64,000 nt of DNA from Halothiobacillus diazotrophicus (lineage in GTDB: Bacteria > Pseudomonadota > Gammaproteobacteria > Halothiobacillales > Halothiobacillaceae): the NCBI RefSeq assembly GCF_001663815.1, contig NZ_CP016027.1, positions 1,995,001 to 2,059,000 on the forward strand. Reading direction: 5' to 3'. Made by a program: the position numbers and the translations under genes. Shown here piece after piece: positions 9,297-18,049 of this stretch; position 1 is the first letter of the stretch; each line of letters starts with the position of its first letter. The notes beneath the pieces were generated by a model, which was given only the letters and a program-made list of their open reading frames with translations, was not told the origin of the DNA and made no database searches.

Positions 9297-9731
9297 TCAA
9301 TGGACACCCTGCTGCTGCAGCCATCGCGTCAGATCGGCCAGGGACATCGCCCCAGATGCACGTGCCACCTCACGCCCTCCCTTGAACAGAATCAGGGTCG
9401 GGATGCTGCGAATCCCGAACCGCGCCGAGGTCTGGGGCGACTGTTCGGTCTCCAGCTTCCCGACACGCAATACATTCTGCTTCTGTGCGGCTATTTGCTC
9501 GAACACCGGGGCCATCATCCGGCATGGTCCGCACCAGGTCGCCCAGAAGTCAACCAGAACTGGCAGATCGTTGCGCGAAATCTGGCGGTTGAAGTTCTCG
9601 TCGGTCAATTCGATCGATTTTCCCGGAAAAAGCGCTACCCCGCATTTGCCACACTTCCCGGCGCCCATCCGGCTCGCGGGAATCCTGTTGACGGCACTGC
9701 AATGGGGGCATACGACATGTGGGTCAGTCAT
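9297..9731 (-). CDS. trxC: Thioredoxin 2 with N-terminal zinc ribbon
   Basis: TrxC is a stress-induced thioredoxin. The 144-residue protein has the diagnostic N-terminal zinc ribbon CPHC...CGKC (Cys8, Cys11, Cys27, Cys30) and a thioredoxin fold with active site WCGPC (Cys67, Cys70), then GIRSIPTLILFKGG. The ATG at 9731 has AAGGAG upstream and overlaps the end of grxC by 8 bases, so the pair is translationally coupled. In E. coli trxC is an OxyR target; here its place downstream of a persulfide-sensor-type repressor suggests control by sulfane sulfur, but I see no promoter that proves this. Confidence 0.95.
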   Translation of the reverse strand: MTDPHVVCPHCSAVNRIPASRMGAGKCGKCGVALFPGKSIELTDENFNRQISRNDLPVLVDFWATWCGPCRMMAPVFEQIAAQKQNVLRVGKLETEQSPQTSARFGIRSIPTLILFKGGREVARASGAMSLADLTRWLQQQGVH

Positions 9732-10065
9732 GAGCGGCTCCTTGTTCGGAGGACGATTTATCCGCCCCACGCTCCTTGTCGAGAAGGGCATATAAATCCC
9801 CACTCGCCTTCAGGGCGGCGAGATCATCGTAGCCGCCCACGTGAGTCTCACCGATGAAAATCTGCGGAACCGTATACCGGCCGGAGCGCGCCTCCATCTC
9901 CGCACGGCGGTCTCGGGAGAAATCGACCGATATCCCCTCGAACACCAACCCCTCCTGCTTCAGGAGGCGCTTGGCAAAATGACAGTAGGGACACAGATCG
10001 CTGTAGTAGACGACGATCTGCGGCGCAGGCACCGAGGACTCACGGACGGCGTCGGATTCACTCAT
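9724..10065 (-). CDS. grxC: Glutaredoxin 3 (GrxC type)
   Basis: Glutaredoxin uses glutathione to reduce disulfides and mixed disulfides. The 113-residue protein has the dithiol site CPYC (Cys25, Cys28), the cis-proline motif YTVPQIFIGETHVGG and the following GGYDDL. A ~15-residue extension precedes the usual N-terminus. The start at 10065 is the most likely ATG but its ribosome site is weak; an in-frame start 54 bases upstream is possible. It is coupled to trxC and follows the membrane rhodanese gene, the E. coli yibN-grxC arrangement. Confidence 0.92.
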   Translation of the reverse strand: MSESDAVRESSVPAPQIVVYYSDLCPYCHFAKRLLKQEGLVFEGISVDFSRDRRAEMEARSGRYTVPQIFIGETHVGGYDDLAALKASGDLYALLDKERGADKSSSEQGAAHD

Positions 10066-10158
10066 GGATAGGACCGATACATGTAACAACAGGCAGGAAT
10101 GCTGCCGCGCCGGATACACACGACTTGACGAAGATCGTCCGTCGAAGCCATGGATCGA

Positions 10159-10584
10159 CTATTTCCGGGTGACCGGGTAGTTTTCAGCCTTCCAGGCCAT
10201 GATGCCCCCGGCCAGATGCCCCACGTTCGTGAAACCGGCCTTGACCATCATGTTGGCAGCTGCCGAGGAACGGTTACCCGACCGACAGTAGAGCAATACC
10301 TGATCCGCCTTGTGCTTTTCCAGATCAGTCAGCTTCGTGGGGAGGGACCCCAACGGAATATGCTGTGCGCCCTTGATATGCTCGCCCCGGAACTCATCCG
10401 GTTCACGAACGTCGATCAGCACAACCTGCTCACGGCCGATCAACCGAGCCAACTCGGCTGCCGTCAGATTCTGGAATTTTTGAAGCCCCCGGGTCATTTC
10501 GTTGCCCAGCAGCATCACGATCAGAACGATCGCCACCAGTGAAAGCGCCCAGTGGCGAATTAAGAAATCGAGAAATTCCTGCAT
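10159..10584 (-). CDS. Membrane-anchored rhodanese-like sulfurtransferase (YibN-like)
   Basis: This 141-residue protein has one N-terminal membrane segment (about residues 11-27) and a cytoplasmic-type rhodanese domain with active-site loop CRSGNRS at Cys100. Such proteins carry sulfane sulfur as a cysteine persulfide. It sits in the place of yibN upstream of grxC and secB, and it also lies next to a DUF2892 membrane protein and an ArsR-type repressor. That neighbourhood resembles E. coli ygaV-ygaP, where a rhodanese domain and the DUF2892-type membrane part are one protein. Donor and acceptor are unknown. Confidence 0.9.
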   Translation of the reverse strand: MQEFLDFLIRHWALSLVAIVLIVMLLGNEMTRGLQKFQNLTAAELARLIGREQVVLIDVREPDEFRGEHIKGAQHIPLGSLPTKLTDLEKHKADQVLLYCRSGNRSSAAANMMVKAGFTNVGHLAGGIMAWKAENYPVTRK

Positions 10585-10626
10585 AACCTGCCTTGTCGGT
10601 TACGGATGTTGAATGAACGATGCGCC

Positions 10627-10836
10627 TCAGGAGCAACGAAAACCAAATCGGGCCAGAATGGAATCCATCGGGCAGAATTTGGTAATACCGCTTTGGAACA
10701 GGTTGAGGCCGACGAACGCCGTCAACCACAACCAGGTGGGATGCTCCAAATGGGCCTGACCGGTCAGTTGTGCCAGAACCAGGGAAAGCAGCACCATGAA
10801 CCCAGCCATGATGCGCACAATACGATTAGCCGTCAT
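10627..10836 (-). CDS. DUF2892 (YgaP-type transmembrane) protein
   Basis: A 69-residue membrane protein with two hydrophobic helices (about residues 10-25 and 33-50) and the family motif GITKFCPMDSILARFGFRC, which ends in two cysteines (Cys55 and Cys68). The same module forms the C-terminal half of E. coli YgaP, where it is fused to a rhodanese domain. Here the rhodanese is the next gene, 42 bases downstream, so the YgaP parts are split. The start has GGAG about 8 bases upstream. Its biochemical role is not established. Confidence 0.85.
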   Translation of the reverse strand: MTANRIVRIMAGFMVLLSLVLAQLTGQAHLEHPTWLWLTAFVGLNLFQSGITKFCPMDSILARFGFRCS

Positions 10837-10917
10837 TTCTCGTCTCCGTTGTGTTAGGAATAAACAGGCGCCCGCCCCCCGAAGACGCGGACACCTGACT
10901 CATCGAATCTCATCATT

Positions 10918-11250
10918 TTAGGTGAACGGGCAGAAGACTTCCTGCATCATGCCGATCAATCGAAGTGTCCGGGCATCGGATACGCGGTAGAACACCTTGT
11001 TCGCATCCTTTCTGGAGGCGAGAATCCCTTTGTCCCGCAGAATGGCAAGATGCTGTGAAATGTTGCTCTGGGTCGTCCCCACGGCTTCCACGATCTCCTG
11101 AACATGCAATTCCCGATCCCCGAGAATGCACAAGATTTTCAACCGCAAGGGGTGAGACATGGCTTTGAGTGACCGCGAGGCCCGGTCGATATCCTCGGAG
11201 CGCGCCATCAAGCGCTCGTTGCCGCACTCTTCATTCACTTCAAGGCTCAT
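10918..11250 (-). CDS. ArsR-family repressor, SqrR/BigR/YgaV persulfide-sensor type
   Basis: A 110-residue winged-helix repressor with the HTH TTQSNISQHLAILRDKGILASRK (split here as TTQSNISQHLAI and LRDKGILASRK) at residues 59-81. Two cysteines fall at Cys41 (ILCILGD) and Cys107 (EVFCPF), the exact numbers of the regulatory pair in Rhodobacter SqrR and one off those of BigR (42/108). In those proteins persulfide forms a sulfur bridge that releases DNA. A metal-sensing ArsR CxC motif is absent. Downstream on the same strand are DUF2892, rhodanese, grxC and trxC. I infer a sulfide/persulfide-responsive unit. Cys9 is extra. Confidence 0.85.
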   Translation of the reverse strand: MSLEVNEECGNERLMARSEDIDRASRSLKAMSHPLRLKILCILGDRELHVQEIVEAVGTTQSNISQHLAILRDKGILASRKDANKVFYRVSDARTLRLIGMMQEVFCPFT

Positions 11251-11592
11251 TCACTATTTCTCGGTAAAGGTCATTAAACTTGGCGCATGATCATCATTAC
11301 GCCAGGGAAAACAGTTTCAGGTCACCCCATTTCGCCGAGTAGACAACCTCATCCTAATCCGTGTCCCTGGGCGAATGTGATGACAGACGATCTCTTCTGC
11401 CTCATTTCGCTTTATATTTTTGAGCCTATACTAGCCATTTTTAGGGAACATGTCGTGGATAATTGCAAAATCGGGGCGAATCGTCAGAAAAGACGCGCAA
11501 AGTCTCCGTTTTTCCGATTTTGCCGAGCAAGCACGCCCAGCGCGTCGCTTTTTTTCCAAGCGCGGCAGTGTCATTTCAGCCTGGGAGCGCAC
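11251..11592. promoter_or_regulatory. Divergent promoter region between the ArsR-type repressor and envC
   Basis: 342 bases without a gene. A possible rightward -10 box TATACT is at 11427-11432, with only a weak -35 (TTTCGC around 11405). A DnaA-box-like CGTGGATAA (one mismatch) is at 11454-11462. The envC ribosome site GGGAG is near 11583. I did not find an inverted repeat that clearly marks the ArsR operator. Confidence 0.35.
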
Positions 11593-12825
11593 ATGAAGCG
11601 CCGGCCGGTTTATTTCCTGCTCCTTCTGTTCCTGATGCTCGCCCCACCAGCTTCTCAAGCCACAGATCCGGCACATCAGCTCAATCGTGCCATCGATCAG
11701 CAAAAATCCGAACTGAACGTCACGCGGGCAAAACAGGACCAGCTTCGGCAGGAACTGCGCGCCACACAGGCCCAGCTCAGCGACACCGAACAGGCACAAA
11801 ATACCCTTGAGGATCGAATCAGCGGTATCGAGGAAAAAATCGAGCAACTCGAGGCCACGCAAAAGGCCCTTGCGTCGCAAGTCGAGGGACTGCGGCCTCA
11901 GATTGCCGATAATCTGAGGCTCGCCTATTCGCTGGGGGATCAGGCGACACTGGGCACGCTGCTCGCACACACCGATGCCCTGACGACAGAACGCAATCTT
12001 CATTACATTCGCGCATTGCTGAATGCAGCGCTCACCAAAATGGGCCAGCTCAAGCAGGCGGAACAGGAGCAGCAAGCCAACAAGGCAGCGCTCAAGGCGA
12101 ACCACGAGGCCCTGGTTACGGCCCATGAAGCGCTTTCGAAAACCTTGGACCAACGTAAGAAACAGCAGGCGGAACAAAACGCGCTGCTCACGAAGATCAG
12201 CCAGCAAGTTGATCAACAATCCCAGCACCTGGCCGCCCTGTTGCGCCAGAAGCGGGCGTTGGACGCCCAGATCGCCCGACTGAATGCGGCCGCCGCCGAG
12301 GAAGCGCGAGCACGCGCGGCAAGGCGCGCCGAGGCGGCCAAACAGGCGCGCGCCGACCATGCGCGCTCCAGCAATTCGGCTGATGACGACCAGGAGGTTT
12401 CCGGCGATGATCGTCCCGCAGCCCCCGGCTCACCGGGCGCTATTCCGGTACGCGGTAAGGTGATTCGCGGGTATGGCGCACCGATCGCTGAAGGCGATAT
12501 GCGCGCGCAAGGTATTCTGTTTGCCGCCCCCGCCACCGCTGCATTTCGTGCCGTGGCTGCGGGCAAGGTCGTTTTTGCCGATTCGATGCGCGGCTGGGGA
12601 AACCTGGTCATCCTTCGTCACCCCAATGGCTACCTGTCGCTCTATGCCCATGCCAGCGAACTTCGCGTTCATACGGGCATGCGGGTCAGCCGTGGGACCG
12701 AACTCGGCCTGTGCGGTCAGATCGAAGGCCGTGAAACGGGCCTGTATTTCGAAGTACGTCGCGGTAACGACACGATCAATCCGCAACGCTGGTCGGCCTA
12801 TCGCACAGCCAGCAAGCAGCCCTGA
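11593..12825 (+). CDS. envC: Murein hydrolase activator EnvC
   Basis: EnvC sits in the periplasm at the division site and activates the amidases AmiA/AmiB. The 410-residue protein has a signal peptide (MKRRPVYFLLLLFLMLAPPASQA), a long coiled coil (about residues 25-270), a low-complexity charged linker and a C-terminal LytM/M23 fold (about 285-405). The zinc ligands of active M23 peptidases are missing (QGILFAAP where HxxxD would be), as expected for an activator. The ATG at 11593 follows GGGAG. ctpA comes next, an order common in proteobacteria. Confidence 0.92.
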   Translation: MKRRPVYFLLLLFLMLAPPASQATDPAHQLNRAIDQQKSELNVTRAKQDQLRQELRATQAQLSDTEQAQNTLEDRISGIEEKIEQLEATQKALASQVEGLRPQIADNLRLAYSLGDQATLGTLLAHTDALTTERNLHYIRALLNAALTKMGQLKQAEQEQQANKAALKANHEALVTAHEALSKTLDQRKKQQAEQNALLTKISQQVDQQSQHLAALLRQKRALDAQIARLNAAAAEEARARAARRAEAAKQARADHARSSNSADDDQEVSGDDRPAAPGSPGAIPVRGKVIRGYGAPIAEGDMRAQGILFAAPATAAFRAVAAGKVVFADSMRGWGNLVILRHPNGYLSLYAHASELRVHTGMRVSRGTELGLCGQIEGRETGLYFEVRRGNDTINPQRWSAYRTASKQP

Positions 12826-13082
12826 GCGCGATCCGGCAGGCCAGGGTCAGGCCTGTGACATAACCAACCGATCATGGTCCTTGCCCCAGCCAGGCTAAAT
12901 ACTTGCTATGCTTCACGGGATGACCCCGAGAGACGATCGGACTCGCCCTAAGGCTGAACGATAACGAACGGTGCATGTCTTAACATGCAGGACTTGCGAT
13001 TGAACCAAGTCATGCCTATTTCACGGATCGTGGTTCCTGTATGCCACGCTTTCCCTTCGCTTGATACGGAGAAACGACTTTC

Positions 13083-14450
13083 ATGGCCCAGTGGTTGCGC
13101 AAAACATCTACCCTCGGGGTAGCCGCAGTATTTGGCTTTTCGGTTGCGATCGCCATCAATGCCCTCGCCGACAAGGATTCCGCGCCCAACGCAACGGACG
13201 TGCAGTCCACCATTCCCCTCAACGAGCTGCGGACATTCACCGATGTGCTGACGCGCGTGAAGGCAGACTATGTGGATCCGGTATCCGACAAGACCCTGAT
13301 GGACAACGCCATTCGCGGCATGATTTCCCGGCTCGACCCGCACTCCAATTATATGGACAAGTCCGAGTTCAAGGATCTGCAGGAAACCACCACGGGCAAA
13401 TTCGGCGGATTGGGCCTCCAGGTCGGCATGAAGGAAAACATCATTACCGTCATCGCGCCGATCGATGACACCCCCGCGCAACGGGCGGGCATCAAGGCCG
13501 GCGACAAGATCGTCAAGATCAATGGTGAACTGACCCAGGGGCTCGACCTGGAGAAGTCCGTCAAGTTGATGCGCGGCGAGCCGGGCACCAAGATCACCCT
13601 GACCATCGTTCGGGATGGCGTCGACAAGCCCTTCGACGTGACCATCGAACGCGCCATCATCAATGTGAAATCCGTGAAGGCGCGCATGCTCGATCCCGGT
13701 TTCGGCTATATCCGGATCGCCCAGTTCCAGTCCGACACGACGGAACAGATGCATGACGCCCTGAATCAACTCATCAAGGACAACGACAATCATCCGCTGA
13801 AAGGACTGGTTCTCGATCTGCGCAACAACCCGGGCGGCGTGCTGCAGGCGGCCGTCGGCGTGGTCGATACCTTCGTCAACAAGGGGCTCATCGTCTACAC
13901 CGATGGACGCGATGCCGACTCGAAAATGAGCTTCAAGGCCCACGAGGGCGACATGCTTTCCGGCGCACCGATCGTCGTGCTCGTCAACGGCGGCTCCGCG
14001 TCTGCGTCCGAGATCGTGGCCGGTGCCCTGCAGGATGACGGCCGGGCGCTCATCGCCGGCGAGCGGACGTTCGGCAAAGGCTCCGTCCAGTCGATCATGC
14101 CGCTCAGCAACGGCGGCGCACTGCGCCTGACCACGGCACGCTATTTCACGCCTTCCGGTCGCTCTATCCAGGGCGAAGGGATCAAACCGGATGTCGAGGT
14201 GCATCAACTGAAGATCGCCGATATCGAGAAAGTCTTCTCCATCAAGGAAGCCGATCTGGCCGGACACATCACGAACCCGAACAACAACGGCAAGGGTGAT
14301 AAAGCCCCGAAAGAGGCCCCCATCAAGCAGATGATCAACACCGACGGCAAGCCGCTCGTCGAATCGGATTATCAACTCTACGAAGGGCTCAACCTGCTCA
14401 AGGGCATGGCCATCGTCGCGAAGCGGGACGCGAAGCACACCGGGAGCTGA
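13083..14450 (+). CDS. ctpA: Carboxy-terminal processing serine protease (S41, CtpA)
   Basis: CtpA-type proteases act in the periplasm and trim or degrade proteins including cell-wall hydrolases. The 455-residue protein has an N-terminal export signal (about residues 10-29), a PDZ domain (about 105-185) and an S41 protease domain with the Ser307-Lys332 dyad in NGGSASASE and TFGKGSVQ; the 25-residue spacing equals that of Pseudomonas CtpA. The C-terminal tail is Lys/Asn-rich. It follows envC by 257 bases; the pairing fits cell-wall remodelling. Confidence 0.93.
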   Translation: MAQWLRKTSTLGVAAVFGFSVAIAINALADKDSAPNATDVQSTIPLNELRTFTDVLTRVKADYVDPVSDKTLMDNAIRGMISRLDPHSNYMDKSEFKDLQETTTGKFGGLGLQVGMKENIITVIAPIDDTPAQRAGIKAGDKIVKINGELTQGLDLEKSVKLMRGEPGTKITLTIVRDGVDKPFDVTIERAIINVKSVKARMLDPGFGYIRIAQFQSDTTEQMHDALNQLIKDNDNHPLKGLVLDLRNNPGGVLQAAVGVVDTFVNKGLIVYTDGRDADSKMSFKAHEGDMLSGAPIVVLVNGGSASASEIVAGALQDDGRALIAGERTFGKGSVQSIMPLSNGGALRLTTARYFTPSGRSIQGEGIKPDVEVHQLKIADIEKVFSIKEADLAGHITNPNNNGKGDKAPKEAPIKQMINTDGKPLVESDYQLYEGLNLLKGMAIVAKRDAKHTGS

Positions 14451-14488
14451 TCAACGGCCAGGAGCGGCGCCAACCGCTATTTATTTTC

Positions 14489-14527
14489 GACCCGCCAGGC
14501 GGTACCTTGTGCGGGTCGTTTTATTTC
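14489..14527 (+). terminator. Intrinsic terminator after ctpA
   Basis: The hairpin CGACCCGC (14489-14496) / GCGGGTCG (14512-14519) is followed by TTTTATTT, 40 bases after the ctpA stop. Confidence 0.85.
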
Positions 14528-14647
14528 CGCGCCTTCGCTCAGTTCTGCAGACACCGGACCGAGGGCGCGGGGTTTATCGTCACTGTTCCTATCAGCGCTG
14601 CGCTACACGGAGGTGCAGCGCGCCCAAGCCATCTGGAGAAGTATGTT

Positions 14648-15202
14648 ATGTCGCTCAAGGCCATGGTTTTACTGGCACCCGGGTTCGAGGATCTGGAAGC
14701 CGTCACCGTCATCGATCTGCTGCGCCGCGCCAAATTCCAAGTATCGGTCATCAGCCTGCACGAAGACGAGGTTATCGGCGCACGGGGCACGCGCCTGATC
14801 ACCGATAGCAACCTCTCACTGCTCGACAAACAGGCCGCTTTCGACATCATCATTCTGCCCGGCGGCCAGCCGGGTGTGGACAACCTGTCTGCAGATCCGC
14901 GCGTGGCCCGTTTGCTGAAGGCGCAGATCCAGGCTAATCGCCGCGTCGGCGCGCTGTGCGCCGCTCCGAAGGTATTGGCGAAGGCCGGCTTGTTGGCGGG
15001 CAAGACCGTGACCCATTATCCCGGCGCTCTGACGGACGCGGAACAGAGTAATGTGACGGTCACCAACGCGCCCGTTGTCGTCGATCCGCCCTTGATTACC
15101 GGACGCAGCCCAGGCGCCGCCATGGATTTCGCGCTGGCCATCATCGAGGAACTGGCAGGACAGGCATTGAAGTCGGACATCGAGTCCGCTCTGGTCCGCT
15201 AA
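14648..15202 (+). CDS. yajL: DJ-1/PfpI family protein, YajL-like
   Basis: A 184-residue DJ-1 superfamily protein with the nucleophile-elbow cysteine in GALCAAPKVL (Cys104; Cys106 in YajL/DJ-1) and the acidic partner in APGFEDLEA (Glu14). HYPGALTD follows, as in YajL. Family members protect proteins from oxidative and carbonyl stress; a deglycase activity has been reported but debated. The ATG at 14648 is chosen because GGAGAAG lies upstream; earlier in-frame starts run into the ctpA terminator. It is flanked by terminators and is probably monocistronic. Confidence 0.88.
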   Translation: MSLKAMVLLAPGFEDLEAVTVIDLLRRAKFQVSVISLHEDEVIGARGTRLITDSNLSLLDKQAAFDIIILPGGQPGVDNLSADPRVARLLKAQIQANRRVGALCAAPKVLAKAGLLAGKTVTHYPGALTDAEQSNVTVTNAPVVVDPPLITGRSPGAAMDFALAIIEELAGQALKSDIESALVR

Positions 15203-15266
15203 TCCAACGCCTAACCGGTCTCAAGTCCAGCACCGGACACCGTGCAGCAAAGCGTGACGCACAAAC

Positions 15267-15296
15267 AAAAACACCCGCAGATGCGGGTGTTTTTTT
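15267..15296. terminator. Bidirectional intrinsic terminator between yajL and amtB
   Basis: AAAAACACCCGC / GCGGGTGTTTTTT with loop AGAT; A-rich on the left and T-rich on the right, so it can end yajL (rightward) and the porin-glnK-amtB operon (leftward). Confidence 0.9.
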
Positions 15297-15333
15297 GGGC
15301 AGGTCGTTTTACCTGACGATGAGGGCCTATCCC

Positions 15334-16641
15334 TTAGACACGCTCACCATGCTGGTTGATATCCAGACCTTCTGCTTCTTGCTCTTCGGTAACCCGCAGA
15401 CCAATGGTCATCTTCAGTACCATCAGGATGATGAAGGTGACGACCGCATCGTAGATGATGGTGAAGCCAACACCCTTCAGCTGAATCATGAACTGGGCGA
15501 AGATGCTGCCGTTGGCGGCCGCGTTCAAACCGGCGCCGCCGAAGGCCGCGGCCGAGAAGATACCGGTCAGCAGGGCACCGACGATACCGCCGACCGCGTG
15601 TACGCCGAAGGCATCCAGGGAGTCGTCATAGCCAAGCGCGCGCTTCAGGTATACGGAGGCCAGGAACGGGATGATACCGGCGGCGATACCGATCACGAAA
15701 GCACCGGTCGGGCCAACGAAGCCGGATGCCGGGGTGATGGCAACCAGGCCAGCGATCGCACCGGAAGCCATGCCCAGCAGGGTCGGCTTGCCACGCATGA
15801 TCCACTCGATACCCATCCAGGACAGGGCAGCAACGGCAGTGGCGATCTGGGTGACGGCCATGGCCATACCTGCAGTGCCATCGGCAGCCAGTTCAGAACC
15901 GGCGTTGAAGCCGAACCAGCCCACCCACAGCAGTGCGGCACCGGACATGGTGTACACCAGGTTGACCGGCGGCATGGCTTCTGTGCCATAGCCCTTACGC
16001 TTGCCCAGTACCAGAGCAGCAACCAGACCTGCAACACCGGCGTTGATGTGCACGACGGTACCGCCGGCGAAATCCTGTACGCCGTCGCCGGCAAGCCAGC
16101 CGCCACCCCAGACCATGTGGGCAATCGGTGAATACACGAGGATGGACCACAGACCCAGGAAGATCAGCAGAGCGGAGAACTTCATCCGCTCGACCAACGC
16201 ACCGATGATGAGCGCGGGGGTGATGATCGCGAAGGTCATTTGGAAAGTCATGAAGACGCTTTCCGGAATCGTGCCGCTCAGGCTGTCATAACCCATACCT
16301 TTCAGGAACAGAGCACTGAGGTCGCCGACGTAGGCGCCGCTGCCCTTGAAAGCCAGGGAGTATCCGATAACCGCCCAGATCACGCTGATCAACGCAGTCG
16401 TGGCGAACGTTGCCGCAGCAACGGACAACAGGTTCTTGCGACGAACCATGCCGCCGTAGAACAGGGCCACGCCCGGGATGGTCATCAACAGGACCAGCGC
16501 GGTGGAAGTCAGCATCCATGCCGTGTTGCCAGCATCCAGCTTCGGCGTCGCATCCGCTGCGGAGGCCGCTGTCGAGAACAGCAACCCAAGAACCGTCATA
16601 ATTCCCAGCCCGATGCCAGGATTCATTTTAAAATTTCTCAT
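15334..16641 (-). CDS. amtB: Ammonium transporter AmtB
   Basis: AmtB is the trimeric inner-membrane channel for ammonium. The 435-residue protein has a cleavable signal (ends near TAASAADA), 11 membrane helices, the twin pore histidines in GGTVVHINAGVAGL and LDAFGVHAVGGIVGAL, and the Phe gate motif TFQMTFAIITPALI. AAGGAG precedes the ATG by 8 bases. It follows glnK by 12 bases; GlnK blocks the channel when nitrogen is plentiful. A terminator stands 40 bases after the stop. Confidence 0.97.
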   Translation of the reverse strand: MRNFKMNPGIGLGIMTVLGLLFSTAASAADATPKLDAGNTAWMLTSTALVLLMTIPGVALFYGGMVRRKNLLSVAAATFATTALISVIWAVIGYSLAFKGSGAYVGDLSALFLKGMGYDSLSGTIPESVFMTFQMTFAIITPALIIGALVERMKFSALLIFLGLWSILVYSPIAHMVWGGGWLAGDGVQDFAGGTVVHINAGVAGLVAALVLGKRKGYGTEAMPPVNLVYTMSGAALLWVGWFGFNAGSELAADGTAGMAMAVTQIATAVAALSWMGIEWIMRGKPTLLGMASGAIAGLVAITPASGFVGPTGAFVIGIAAGIIPFLASVYLKRALGYDDSLDAFGVHAVGGIVGALLTGIFSAAAFGGAGLNAAANGSIFAQFMIQLKGVGFTIIYDAVVTFIILMVLKMTIGLRVTEEQEAEGLDINQHGERV

Positions 16642-16653
16642 GTTACGTGCTCC

Positions 16654-17007
<354 letters not shown>

Positions 17008-17020
17008 TTATGAGCGTGAC

Positions 17021-17803
17021 TTAGAAACTCTTGCTGATGCTGAACACCGCAGTCGCGCCAGCAATGTATTTGCTATTGCCTGCATTGTCAGTGAGGGTGT
17101 ACAGGCTCTTCTTCGCATTCGTATCGATATAGGCGACGCTGAACGCCCAACCCGGTGCAAAGGTGTCTTTCGGCATGGTGTAGGTGAGGCCCAGCAGCCA
17201 ATCGGTGTAGCTCAGACCGTTGTTACCGGCGCCACGAATTTTCTGGTGGCCGATATGACCGTCCAGGGTCAGCGCGTCGGTCAACGGGTAGTGTCCGTCC
17301 AATTGGATGTAGTTGGAACCCTTACTACCCGGTACGCCGTAGTACTTGGAGGAATCGATGTTGTACTGGGCGGTCAACCACTTATAGGTTGCAGCGATAT
17401 GCCACTCGGTCGTATTGATGCCTGAAGAGCCAGAGTTCATCGGGTAGTACACGTAGATGCCGCCGATATCGAATGAGACATCGTCGTTCAGCTGGTAGGT
17501 GTAGCCGCCGAACCAGTCGGTTTCCATGCCAGCCAGATCCGGTACGCCCAATGACGCAGTGGAAATGCTCGAGCCCCAGAAACCGGCGTAGAAGCCAGCC
17601 GGCAGGCCCAGGTTGATGCCAACCTGTACGGCCGGCTTCTTGAAGGTCTGGGATAGACCACGCCAGCGGTAATCGCTGACGACTGCGGCACTACCGGACA
17701 GGCTTACAGCCGGAGCGTCCGCGGCCTGCACGGAAGGGACGGCAAAGGCGGACAGGGAAGCGACTACCGAAGAAGCGATCAAAGTCATTTTGAATTTATT
17801 CAT
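17021..17803 (-). CDS. TorF-family putative porin (TIGR02001 type)
   Basis: A 260-residue outer-membrane beta-barrel candidate: signal peptide MNKFKMTLIASSVVASLSAF continuing to a cleavage site after VQA, then alternating strands starting SLSGSAAVVSDYRWRGLSQT and a C-terminal Phe (SISKSF) typical of BAM substrates. The N-terminal SDYRWRGLSQT motif is characteristic of the TIGR02001 family. GAGGA precedes the ATG at 17803; an upstream ATG at 17818 lacks a ribosome site. glnK begins 28 bases after the stop, so a role in outer-membrane passage of nitrogen compounds is likely but inferred. Confidence 0.85.
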   Translation of the reverse strand: MNKFKMTLIASSVVASLSAFAVPSVQAADAPAVSLSGSAAVVSDYRWRGLSQTFKKPAVQVGINLGLPAGFYAGFWGSSISTASLGVPDLAGMETDWFGGYTYQLNDDVSFDIGGIYVYYPMNSGSSGINTTEWHIAATYKWLTAQYNIDSSKYYGVPGSKGSNYIQLDGHYPLTDALTLDGHIGHQKIRGAGNNGLSYTDWLLGLTYTMPKDTFAPGWAFSVAYIDTNAKKSLYTLTDNAGNSKYIAGATAVFSISKSF

Positions 17804-17850
17804 GAACTCATTCCTCATTGTGTGATGCTACAGATTGCCCCATTGCCTTT

Positions 17851-17867
17851 ATCAGGAACCGTGCCAC
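17851..17867 (-). promoter_or_regulatory. Sigma-54-like promoter of the porin-glnK-amtB operon
   Basis: On the minus strand the -24 element TGGCACG (17866-17860) is perfect; four bases later comes CTGAT where TTGCW is expected, so the -12 element is imperfect. A start about 12 bases downstream would give a ~38-base leader to the porin ATG. NtrC-like half-sites lie upstream. Confidence 0.5.
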
Positions 17868-17939
17868 ATTTTTATCTTATTGTTTCGTTTGAACTATCCC
17901 TGGTGGCCCCCTATTTTTCAGCAAGATGACGTCCCGTTT

Positions 17940-17979
17940 TGGTGCAACGCCCAAACCCCGGGTGATCCATAATAGTGCA
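17940..17979 (-). promoter_or_regulatory. Candidate NtrC half-sites
   Basis: TGGTGCA (17940-17946) and TAGTGCA (17973-17979) are 33 bases apart, three helical turns, and lie about 80-115 bases upstream of the sigma-54-like element, a usual enhancer distance. Neither is a full dyad. Confidence 0.35.
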
Positions 17980-18049
17980 ACCGGAACTCCTTGCAAGCAC
18001 GACGATAATCCCTAAGAATCATTCTGTTGATCAGACTGAGGGAATGGGT

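Noticed and set aside
11454-11462. DnaA box CGTGGATAA upstream of envC
   Set aside because: Single one-mismatch copy, expected by chance in 64 kb.
12837-12858. Hairpin CAGGCC / GGCCTG after envC as a terminator
   Set aside because: Only 6 base pairs and no T run follows.
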